Shown here piece by piece: positions 11,201 through 19,117 of a DNA stretch of 64,000 nt (position 1 is its first letter; every line of letters starts with the position of its first letter). The stretch comes from Paraspadella gotoi (Eukaryota; Chaetognatha), in the NCBI GenBank assembly GCA_051294375.1, contig CM119264.1, positions 17,124,278 through 17,188,277 of the forward strand, given 5' to 3'. The translations under genes and the position numbers were made by a program. The notes under the pieces were generated by a model. That model was not told where the DNA came from. It saw only the letters and a program-made list of their open reading frames with translations, and did not search any database.

Positions 11201-14200
11201 GCACAAGCTAGAGAGTATCGCGTTGTCACACTCACAACGATAGAGATTCCGTGTTCAAATTATCGCCTACACACTGAATCGCTTATTTGTTATAACAGTC
11301 TCGTAGATTATAGTCGCAGTATAACATCCAATTAACGCTAACGCCACAAGAGGGACTATTTGTGGACAATGGGCAGGAGCGGCCGGCGGCGCAGTCAACA
11401 ACGATGTTCACCGACTGTGCACGACTCGCGTGTGACATTACAATTACTGGCATTGGGATGAACTGTGAGNNNNNNNNNNNNNNNNNNNNNNNNNAAAGTG
11501 ATTTACATGTATTGGCGCAGCCACTGGTTTGTAATCACAAAATTATAGCTAAAATTGAATTTACCTCCATTAATGTCCAATTAATGGCCGACGCCCCACG
11601 ATGCTTTGGAAGGAGAGAGGGGGTGGTAAACGATCGACTTGAACCTCGGAAATTCAATTACTGGCATTGGGATGAACTGTGAGGGACATGAGGACGGAAA
11701 GAATACCATTTTTCATTATGTATGTTTTAATTAAGAAAGAGAACAGAAACCAATACAGAAAAATTAAGAAAAAGAAATATCTTACAACATATAACCCATC
11801 TCACCTGCGAGCAAAACGGTAACACGTTCAACTCGGCTCCGCAGATTTGTACGCCTCGAACACATCCTCTAACACAGGCACGTCCTTTTGTCTCCAGCGG
11901 GGAACTTGAAAACTTTTGTTCCGTCCTTCTCCGCCTCCGCCGCTAGAGGATCGGCCTGCCAGACTTGTCCGGAATCGTAAACACACCAACCACGTCGTGA
12001 CCGTCCTTTCTCAACGCTTTGTATACTTCCTGTCCGAACTTTGACTGTCCGATAACGGCCACTTTTAATTTAGGGACCGCTGCCATTTTCCCCGTCCGGT
12101 TTTCAATTCCGTTCGGCGTCTAAATGAAATGCGAAAAAAGAAGAAAATTACTTTTTTTGGTTTGGTTTTTTTTTTCCTCGACAAATTGGCCAGAGTTAAA
12201 AATAGGGTTAAGACTAAAGTTGACACAACGTTCGACGGAGAAGTTATAATCACGTTCCAAACTCCTTAAATCGCGCTCGATTATCATCGTCACAATTCGC
12301 AGCGAACAAGCCGGATCTTTTTTCGGAAAAACCAGTTTAAACTCAAATTCTTAAATTAGTAGCAGAGGAGTAGAGAAAGAGAGGAAAACGTCTAGTGACG
12401 TATCGAGGGCAAAGTTGAAAAAAAAATAGAACGAGGTCCAAAGGCTTAACAGAGTGAAGATTTAGTGTGTTTCAAGGCGAAGACGAATACGATACTGCTG
12501 ACGATACGATAGTGCTGTGAGTGACAGTCAAGAATAATGTGATTCCATATCTTCGGGCCTCAAGGTTTTTTCTTTTGTTGAAAAACTCGGGGAATTAATC
12601 ATTTGAAAGAGATAAGCTTTATTTATTAAATTCAATCACCCCTTTTAACTTTTTTTTGCGAACAACTTATTTTGAATAATCGTTTATGAACTTTAGAGCT
12701 TAATTAGTAATTACTAATGGTCGCACCTTTGAGAAAGTTTGTAATTATTGTTTAAAAGTATCAGTGTTTACCGTTTAAAATAAGGCAGAATACACTACAA
12801 CGACCACTCAATTACAAGGCTCTAATCCCGAATCTTGGGTATTAAAGCCTTACCTTTAACAAAGGTAAAACTGGTGTCTCCTCGTCCATGGTGGTTGAGA
12901 ACGATCGACAAAATTTATCACCCCAGTACGATTACGAAAAATTGCAAGATTACTTGATTTACTATATTAGACTTTAAAATTTAAAGATAATGTAAACATT
13001 TATTATATTTCTCTATATATTAGATTTAATTATATTCTTTTATAATGAATAAGGAGTAGGATGTTAGTGTTGTCTTTTGGAAATAGAGGGAGCATCTATA
13101 CAATACACGGTTAAAAGTGACTTTCTGCCCTAGTTTTTCTAATTAGATATTAGACATCATTCTTGTTAAGAAGTCATTTATTGAAAATTTTAAAATATCT
13201 AAAAGTCTGAACAGAAAGGGGTGGAGAGGATAATTTGTTACGGGATTAAGGTTATTTATGATTCGTTATTGTTGAGGGTTAAGACTATGAAGAGACAGTA
13301 ATTATTATTATTGTTAGTGACAGAACCGTTCAATATAAGCAGTCCCTGAGCTTCGGATCAGGCTGTAACACCATGTTACAGGCGGGTTAAGCGCCCCCTC
13401 TCTTAACTGCCAGACGACCACCGGGCTAGAACCCGGACCTTTGGGTTGGGGCGAATGACTTGCCTCCGCACCAATGGCGCTGATGAACGTTGGTGGATTT
13501 TAGTCCACCATACATCCCCCCTCCGTAGGCAGAAGTCTGTTGCGTCTCTTCAGTGAATTGTTGTTGGTGGAAAGTTCGTCACCAAGTTGAGGCATGTCGC
13601 CTGATGTGTTGTGGGGGGAAAGTGCATCGCCAGTTGAGGCATGTCGCCTGAAAGTGTTGTTGTTGCTGTTGGTACGGAAGTGGCTCACCAATGAAGAGAC
13701 AGTAATTATTATTATGTGTTAGTGACAAACCGTTCAATATAAGCAGTCCCTGAGCTTCGGATCAGGCTGTAACACCATGTTACAGGCGGGTTAAGCGCCC
13801 CGTCCTCTTAACTGCCAGACGACCACGGGCTAGAACCCCGGACTTGGGTTGGGAGGCGAATGACTTGCCTCCGGCACCAATGGCCGCTGATGAACGGTTG
13901 GTGGATTTTAGTCCACCATAACTACAAAGTAGAATTGTATGTTCTGAAAGGGAAAGCTGTTTAAAGAAAGGTGCGTATTGTAAATTTGATAATCTTTTAT
14001 ATGAAATTGGTACATTATTCTTATATTTTAAATGAATACATTTTTTGTTAAAAATATTTTGTATATATGTTCCAAATAATTTTCGTGGTCATCAGTTGAG
14101 AAACAATTGGGAACCTATATTTAAAAGATAGAAATACATTTTAATAATCAAAATATAATTATAAAAAAATCCATTACGTAACATATTATACGTAATAAAT

Positions 14201-15121
14201 ATTAAATTTAGTTTCTTGCTAAGAATACTAACGATGGCTTTTGTTTTAAATTCAATTTTCTTGTTTCTTCCGATCAAGAGAGGCCGCAAAAGCATGAGCG
14301 ACAAATAGACGAGAGGTCAGAATTGTTGAGTTGTAGAGATCATTATTAAAAAATATAAGCATGCTTAACCTCCAGGGTCGAACCCAGGACATTTAGTCGT
14401 TTTAGATTTAAATTTCAAATGCCACAAAACATTTTCAATCATTAACTGGCATGCTCCAAGATTTATTATAAATTATTCCGTACTCTTATTATTAAAATTT
14501 ATTATTTGGTATTTAAGGTTTTTAATTTATATTATGAATGCTAATAAATCAAGAATTTTTTAAAAAATTCCTCAAACTACATAGATCGAAGCTTGAGAAG
14601 TTATTTCAACTTTTGTTTCAGGGAAGATCAGGGACGCAGCTGCTCCGCCGCGACTTAAAATCAAGATTGTCGACAAAATTGAAATCAACCTAAAATTGAT
14701 GTTAATCCTCTCTCTTGACATGAGGACGGAAAGAATACCATTTTTCATTATGTATGTTTTAATTAAGAAAGAGAACAGAAACCAATACAGAAAAATTAAG
14801 AAAAAGAAATATCTTACAACATATAACCCATCTCACCTGCGAGCAAAACGGTAACACGTTCAACTCGGCTCCGCAAGATTTGTACGCCTCGAACACATCC
14901 TCTAACACAGGCACGTCCTTTTGTCTCCAGCGGGGGAACTTGAAAACTTTTGTTCCGTCCTTCTCCGCCTCCGCCGCTAGAGGATCCGGCCTGCCAGACT
15001 TGTCCGGAATCGTAAACACACCAACCACGTCGTGACCGTCCTTTCTCAACGCTTTGTATACTTCCTGTCCGAACTTTGACTGTCCGATAACGGCCACTTT
15101 TAATTTAGGGACCGCTGCCAT
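5063..15121 (-). CDS. 10-formyltetrahydrofolate dehydrogenase (ALDH1L family), ten exons
   Basis: The enzyme oxidises 10-formyl-THF to THF and CO2 with NADP+ in folate-linked one-carbon metabolism. Exons in transcript order are 15121-14837, 11676-11565, 8306-8168, 8071-7532, 7462-7231, 7007-6699, 6602-6477, 6412-6235, 5957-5357 and 5283-5063. All junction phases agree, giving 913 residues, close to the usual 900-920. The order is a formyltransferase/hydrolase domain ([19 protein letters not shown]), a phosphopantetheine carrier segment ([14 protein letters not shown], with the likely attachment Ser), then an aldehyde dehydrogenase (LELGGKSP with Glu, [11 protein letters not shown] with the nucleophile Cys). 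The N-terminus [14 protein letters not shown] has no obvious mitochondrial presequence, which favours a cytosolic ALDH1L1-type enzyme. Exon 2 carries a 1-base insertion in this copy, an apparent sequencing error. Intron 2 contains a fold-back assembly artefact, so its true length is unknown. Confidence 0.93.
5357..5957 (-). CDS. ALDH1L exon 9
   Basis: This longest ALDH exon begins [20 protein letters not shown] and contains the general-base Glu in SLELGGKSP and the catalytic Cys in [11 protein letters not shown]. It continues through [13 protein letters not shown] and [14 protein letters not shown]. The GTAAAT donor splits a Gly codon. Confidence 0.95.
6054..6143. repeat. imperfect inverted repeat in ALDH1L intron
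   Basis: TGAGATATGAAGTTTTC at 6054, continuing to CACAACGAA, is mirrored by TTCGTTGTG at 6106, continuing to TTCATCTCATA at 6141. The arms are about 35 bases with a few mismatches around an AT-only loop. It may be a small MITE remnant or an incidental hairpin. Confidence 0.6.
6235..6412 (-). CDS. ALDH1L exon 8
   Basis: Reads [38 protein letters not shown] and NILPGSGSQ. It holds the conserved Asn of the ALDH oxyanion hole (WNYP spans the junction) and the Lys of KPAQ that contacts the cofactor. Confidence 0.93.
6477..6602 (-). CDS. ALDH1L exon 7
   Basis: Reads [20 protein letters not shown] and [13 protein letters not shown]. This is the start of the Rossmann-type cofactor-binding part. The final Trp codon is split across the intron. 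Confidence 0.92.
6699..7007 (-). CDS. ALDH1L exon 6
   Basis: Start of the aldehyde dehydrogenase domain: [51 protein letters not shown] and [14 protein letters not shown]. The acceptor TTGGGCAG and donor GTTGGA keep the frame with both neighbours. Confidence 0.92.
7231..7462 (-). CDS. ALDH1L exon 5
   Basis: Encodes [15 protein letters not shown] to FPHQIFIDN. The Ser of GSMD aligns with the known 4'-phosphopantetheine attachment Ser of the family. The GTTTGT donor splits a Lys codon. Confidence 0.9.
7532..8071 (-). CDS. ALDH1L exon 4
   Basis: Covers the C-terminal part of the formyltransferase region ([30 protein letters not shown]) and the beginning of the carrier domain (ELTEEE to DTDFFAS). 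The frame joins exon 5 only if the donor is GCGAGT, a GC-AG intron. The neighbouring GT would break the reading frame. Confidence 0.92.
8168..8306 (-). CDS. ALDH1L exon 3
   Basis: Reads [20 protein letters not shown] to YNRFMFPE. It carries the Asp-containing WADDGLDTG motif of the formyl-THF hydrolase/formyltransferase active site. The GTACAG donor splits a Gly codon completed by the next exon. Confidence 0.93.
8395..8560 (-). repeat. tRNA-derived SINE-like segment
   Basis: On the minus strand the segment carries GGGTTCAATCCCC, close to the RNA polymerase III B box, followed by an unrelated tail. A looser A-box-like TAGCTTGGTG lies upstream. A degraded inverted copy lies near 11060-11300. 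It is not a functional tRNA because I cannot fold an acceptor stem. The SINE identity is an inference from the motif. Confidence 0.35.
9819..10101 (+). pseudogene. inverted, frameshifted copy of ALDH1L exon 1
   Basis: Starts [11 protein letters not shown], then loses two bases (GTTA-GGAC in place of GTTATCGGAC) and leaves frame. The total is 283 bases instead of 285. It is judged an assembly copy, not a real pseudogene, because its flanks are also inverted intron sequence. Confidence 0.8.
10230..10339 (+). pseudogene. inverted, frameshifted copy of ALDH1L exon 2
   Basis: 110 bases instead of 111. One C is missing in the Ile-Pro-Met codons. The His-Pro run that is wrong in the other copy is correct here. 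It belongs to the fold-back segment. Confidence 0.8.
11470..11494. other. assembly gap (25 N)
   Basis: 25 unknown bases, the same size as the second gap, so this is a placeholder of unknown true length. Confidence 0.99.
11565..11676 (-). CDS. ALDH1L exon 2 (copy with one extra base)
   Basis: After a CTCACAG acceptor the exon reads [20 protein letters not shown] and on to INWTLME, carrying the catalytic His of the [10 protein letters not shown] motif. It measures 112 bases where 111 are needed. The extra base is a fifth C in the run coding for His-Pro. The inverted copy at 10230-10339 has the four-C version but lacks a C elsewhere, so each copy is broken differently and the real exon is almost certainly intact. 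Confidence 0.85.
11805..12086 (-). pseudogene. degraded duplicate of ALDH1L exon 1
   Basis: Same strand as the true exon but three single-base deletions short (282 bases), each in a homopolymer or doubled base, which opens the frame to stops. It is part of the 11690-14705 low-quality duplicate. Confidence 0.82.
13289..13512 (-). repeat. SINE-like element, copy a
   Basis: On the minus strand the element starts TATGGTGGACTAAAATCCAC, passes through CATTGGTGCCGGAGGCAA and the B-box-like GGGGTTCTAGCCCGGTGG, and ends ATTACTGTCTCTTC. It is about 225 bases with internal hairpins (CTGTAACATGGTGTTACAG). It recurs at least six times in the window, counting the assembly duplicates. tRNA ancestry is inferred from the A/B-box spacing. 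Confidence 0.7.
13693..13920 (-). repeat. SINE-like element, copy b
   Basis: Direct repeat of copy a, 180 bases away in the same orientation. The spacer holds two units of a roughly 40-base repeat around TTGAGGCATGTCGCCTGA. The pair may be a dimeric element. Confidence 0.7.
14837..15121 (-). CDS. ALDH1L exon 1 (intact copy)
   Basis: This exon encodes the first 95 residues, starting at ATG and ending PFCSQ before a GTGAGA donor. It is the start of the formyltransferase fold ([14 protein letters not shown], then [15 protein letters not shown]). It is the only one of three copies in the window with an undamaged frame, so I take it as the true exon. The 5' untranslated region and promoter should lie above 15121. 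Confidence 0.92.
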
Positions 15122-16330
15122 TTTCCCCGTCCGGTTTTCAAGTTCCGTTCGGCGTCTAAATGAAATGCGAAAAAAAGAAGAAAATTACTTTTTTTGGTTT
15201 GGTTTTTTTTTTCCTCGACAAATTGGCCAGAGTTAAAAATAGGGTTAAGACTAAAGTTGACACAACGTTCGACGGAGAAGTTATAATCACGTTCCAAACT
15301 CCTTAAATCGCGCTCGATTATCATCGTCACAATTCGCAGCGAACAAGCCGGATCTTTTTCGGAAAAACCAGTTTAAACTCAAATTCTTAAATTAGTAGCG
15401 AGAGGAGTAGAGAAGAAGAGGAAAACGTCTAGTGACGTATCGAGGGCAAAGTTGAAAAAAAATAGAACGAGGTCCAAAGGCTTCAACAGAGTGAAGATTT
15501 AGTGTGTTTCAAGGCGAAGACGAATACGATACTGCTGACGATACGATAGTGCTGTGAGTGACAGTCAAGAATAATGTGATTCCATATCTTCGGGCCTCAA
15601 GGTTTTTTCTTTTTGTTGAAAAACTCGGGGAATTAATCATTTGAAAAAGAGATAAGCTTTATTTATTAAATTCAATCACCCCTTTTAACTTTTTTTTGCA
15701 GAACAACTTATTTTGAATAATCGTTTATGAACTTTAGAGCTTAATTAGTAATTACTAATGGTCGCACCTTTGAGAAAGTTTGTAATTATTGTTTAAAAGT
15801 ATCAGTGTTTACCGTTTAAAATAAGGCAGAATACACTACAACGACCACTCAATTACAAGGCTCTAATCCCGAATCTTGGGTATTAAAGCCTTACCTTTAA
15901 CAAAGGTAAAACTGGTGTCTCCTCGTCCATGGTGGTTGAGAACGATCGACAAAATTTATCACCCCAGTACGATTACGAAAAATTGCAAGATTACTTGATT
16001 TACTATATTAGACTTTAAAATTTAAAGATAATGTAAACATTTATTATATTTCTCTATATATTAGATTTAATTATATTCTTTTATAATGAAATAAGGAGTA
16101 GGATGTTAGTGTTGTCTTTTGGAAATAGAGGGAGCATCTATACAATACACGGTTAAAAGTGACTTTCTGCCCTAGTTTTCTAATTAGATATTAGACAATC
16201 ATTCTTGTTAAGAAGTCATTTATTGAAAATTTAAAAATATCTAAAAGTCTGAACAGAAAGGGGTGGAGAGGATAATTTGTTACGGGATTAAGGTTATTTA
16301 TGATTCGTTATTGTTGAGGGTTAAGACTAT

Positions 16331-16562
16331 GAAGAGACAGTAATTATTATTATGTGTTAGTGACAGAACCGTTCAATATAAGAGTCCCTGAGCTTCGGAT
16401 CAGGCTGTAACACCATGTTACAGGCGGTTTAAGCGCCCCGTCCTCTCTTAACTGCCAGACGACCACCGGGCTAGAACCCCGGACCTTTGGGTTGGGAGGC
16501 GAATGACTTGCCTCCGGCACCAAGGCCGCTGATGAACGGTTGGTGGATTTTAGTCCACCATA
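16331..16562 (-). repeat. SINE-like element, copy c (duplicate of a)
   Basis: Counterpart of 13289-13512 inside the second copy of the 3-kb duplication, with slightly different indels. It probably represents the same genomic locus. Confidence 0.7.
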
Positions 16563-16747
16563 CATCCCCCCTCCCGTAGGCAGAAGTCTGTTGCGTCTCT
16601 TCAGTGAATTGTTGTTGGTGGAAAGTTCGTCACCAAGTTGAGGCATGTCGCCTGATGTGTTGTGGGCGGAAAGTGCATCGCCAGGTTGAGGCATGTCGCC
16701 TGAAAGTGTTGTTGTTGCTGTTGTGTACGGAAGTCGGGCTCACCAAT

Positions 16748-16978
16748 GAAGAGACAGTAATTATTATATGTGTTAGTGACAAACCGTTCAATATAAGCAG
16801 TCCCTGAGCTTCGGATCAGGCTGTAACACCATGTTACAGGCGGGTTAAGCGCCCCGTCCCTCTTAACTGCCAGACGACCACCGGGCTAGAACCCCGGACC
16901 TTTGGGTTGGGAGGCGAATGACTTGCCTCCGGCACCAATGGCCGCTGATGAACGGTTGGTGGATTTTGTCCAACCATA
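16748..16978 (-). repeat. SINE-like element, copy d (duplicate of b)
   Basis: Counterpart of 13693-13920 in the second copy of the 3-kb duplication, again probably the same locus. Confidence 0.7.
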
Positions 16979-17858
16979 ACTACAAAGTAGAATTGTATGT
17001 TCTGAAAGGGAAAGCTGTTTAAAGAAAGGTGCGTATTGTAAATTTGATAATCTTTTATATGAAATTGGTACATTATTCTTATATTTTAAATGAATACATT
17101 TTTTGTAAAAAATATTTTGTATATATGTTCCAAATAATTTTCGTGGTCATCAGTTGAGAACCAATTGGGAACCTATATTTAAAAGATAGAAATACATTTT
17201 AATAATCAAAATATAATTATAAAAAAATCCATTACGTAACATTATTATACGTAATAAATATTAAATTTAGTTTCTTGCTAAAGAATACTAACGATGGCTT
17301 TTGTTTTAAATTCAATTTTCTTGTTTCCTTCCGATCAAGAGAGGCCGCAAAAGCATGAGCGACAAATAGACGAGAGGTCAGAATTGTTGAGTTGTAGAGA
17401 TCATTATTAAAAAATATAAGCATGCTTAACCTCCAGGGTCGAACCCAGGACATTTAGTCGTTTTAGATTTAAATTTCAAATGCCACAAAACATTTTCAAT
17501 CATTAACTGGCATGCTCCAAGATTTATTATAAATTATTCCGTACTCTTATTATAAAATTTATTATTTGGTATTTAAGGTTTTTAATTTATATTATGAATG
17601 CTAATAAATCAAGAATTTTTTAAAAAATTCCTCAAACTACATAGATCGAAGCTTGAGAAGTTATTTCAACTTTTGTTTCAGGGAAGATCAGGGACGCAGC
17701 TGCTCCGCCGCGACTTAAAATCAAGATTGTCGACAAAATTGAAATCAACCTAAAATTGATGTAACCTTACAATTTTTTTTGGTTTTAACTAAAATCTAGA
17801 GATATTGCACCAGTATAATGATACAAACGGCAGTTTGAATCTAATCATGTTAATAAAA

Positions 17859-18614
17859 TTATGACAAATAAAAATAAATTATTGCGCAATAATTTTTGTT
17901 CTTAAACCAACCTGCTGCAGAATGGGCGTTGTTCTCATTTTTTCTAAAACTTAGCGAAATACTGATGGTCCTCAAATTTAGTTGAGCGGCCGTAATATTT
18001 TCAAAAATGACGCAAAGAAACCCTTCGGGGTTTTCATCGACTTCTCCTTCTGTAAACTCAACTATGTCACTAAAAAACCCCTTGCTCACCAAGTCTGTCA
18101 AGGGCGATACTAATCTTTTAGGGTGAGTTTGAAATCCCTCAAAAATGGGAAAAAATCATTGTTAAAAATAAAAAATTAGGATAAAAGAAAACAAAAATTT
18201 GCTATTCAGCGTATGAAAAAATAATTTATTTCCGAATCCGGTAACGGTATTATAAAAACTTAATTTCATCGTTAATTTAATCAGATCAAACAAGCCCAAC
18301 CTTGCTTCCTCTCTCAACCTTCTTCCTCTCTCGTCGAGCCTCTCCCAAACTTCGAGGATCCCGTTGACATCTTCAAGACTATTGACAACGGATTTGGCGG
18401 AAAAATCTCGTAACCTTCGACCGCCAGATGGGACAAATTTATTAACGAGCGGAAAGACAACGATGGGCCCCAACGTGGACCTTCGTTCTGATTTAACTTC
18501 CAGGGTGTCATTGACCAATTCCGCAACGAATTTGACCTCGGGTGTACTCTCGAACAAACAACTTTTAAATTCGAAATCATCGAAGCCCGAAGCATCTTTT
18601 TCTGCCATACCCAT
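17859..18614 (-). CDS. unrecognised two-exon gene, about 189 residues
   Basis: Exon 1 (18614-18301) starts MGMAEKDASGFDDFEFKSC and ends with a charged helix, LDERGRRLREEAR, at an AG|GTTGGG donor. Exon 2 (18114-17859) follows an acceptor ending AAAAG and reads LVSPLTDLVSKGFFSDIVEF, then a stop after IYFYLS. The two exons join in phase. I see no signal peptide, transmembrane span or family motif, and I do not recognise the protein. The last 30 residues are of poor quality, so a further donor (GCAGCAG|GTTGGT) could end exon 2 earlier. It lies head-to-head with the TEP1-like gene, about 300 bases apart, so a shared promoter is plausible. Confidence 0.55.
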
Positions 18615-18914
18615 AAACGCCGTAAACTTGGACGGACAGAAGTCTATAAAGATAAGGTCTGTTCGTGTACACTGTACAGTGATATAATAGAAGAGATAAG
18701 CTTAACCCAGAAAATTGTTCATTTTTATTTATTTAATTATTATTATATTAAAACGTAAAGAGAATCTTTATTTTAATCGCATATCTTTTTCATACGAAAA
18801 TTAAAAATTAATTGATCTGAAATAAAGTAACCTTATTGAGTTTATACGATTTTATTTAAAAGTTTTCATTTCCAGTAATTAAATTTTGATATTATTGTTT
18901 TGATTTCAATTCAG
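18615..18914. promoter_or_regulatory. possible bidirectional promoter region
   Basis: This AT-rich interval lies between the ATG of the minus-strand gene and the first visible TEP1-like exon. It has no ATG on the plus strand. It contains GTACACTGTACAGT, a motif also found in the SLC20 intron hairpin. If base 18915 is a splice acceptor, the TEP1-like 5' exon must lie here or farther upstream. Confidence 0.35.
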
Positions 18915-19117
18915 CGAAACGGAAAGATCCAATCTTTTCTCTTTGAAACGACAGCGAAGCGTAGAGAAGACAGACGATGACTCCTCGCCGAAAACGCCAA
19001 CGCAAAAGAAATTTTGTCCTGTCCCCGTTTCTATCCAACGCGCTGATCTATCCTGCTCTTTGAAACAAGATGATATAAAGTTGGATTTGAATTTTAACTC
19101 CAAACAATCAATAAATG
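18915..19117 (+). CDS. TEP1-like gene, tentative 5' exon
   Basis: After a plausible acceptor (TTTTGATTTCAATTCAG) the frame reads ETERSNLFSLKRQRSVEKTD and on to SKQSIN, with no in-frame ATG. The AATG|GTTCGA donor is weak but joins the next exon in phase as QSINEKLENAKLTES. The peptide is low-complexity and hydrophilic, as expected for a disordered N-terminus. Confidence 0.45.

Larger units (their letters stand above)
9202..11469. other. fold-back artefact segment inside ALDH1L intron 2
   Basis: The segment runs in inverted orientation through exon 1, exon 2 and the intron sequence that flanks it on both sides. Its 10415-10890 part is the reverse complement of 8620-9201. Its 9715-10410 part is the reverse complement of about 11495-12180. 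Fidelity falls steadily beyond 10890, and by 11200 only patches match. A purine-only tract at 9235-9480 has no counterpart. This pattern fits one uncorrected long read that turned back on itself at a contig end. Confidence 0.85.
11690..14705. repeat. first copy of a 3-kb direct duplication (low quality)
   Basis: Contains ALDH1L exon 1, its upstream region and two SINE-like elements. It matches 14720-17765 base for base, apart from scattered single-base indels mainly in homopolymers. The copy next to the gap has the damaged exon 1. I read it as an unmerged contig overlap. Confidence 0.9.
14720..17765. repeat. second copy of the 3-kb direct duplication (exon 1 intact)
   Basis: Same content as 11690-14705, with an intact exon 1. 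Both copies end at the same sequence (GAAATCAACCTAAAATTGAT), then diverge. The non-coding part above 15122 should contain the ALDH1L promoter and 5' untranslated region. Confidence 0.9.

Noticed and set aside
14092-14400. Sequence CCAGGGTCGAACCCAGG resembling a tRNA T-arm (also at 17427)
   Set aside because: The stem does not pair in the standard 5+7 geometry and no acceptor, D or anticodon arm could be found. At most it is a decayed tRNA-like remnant.
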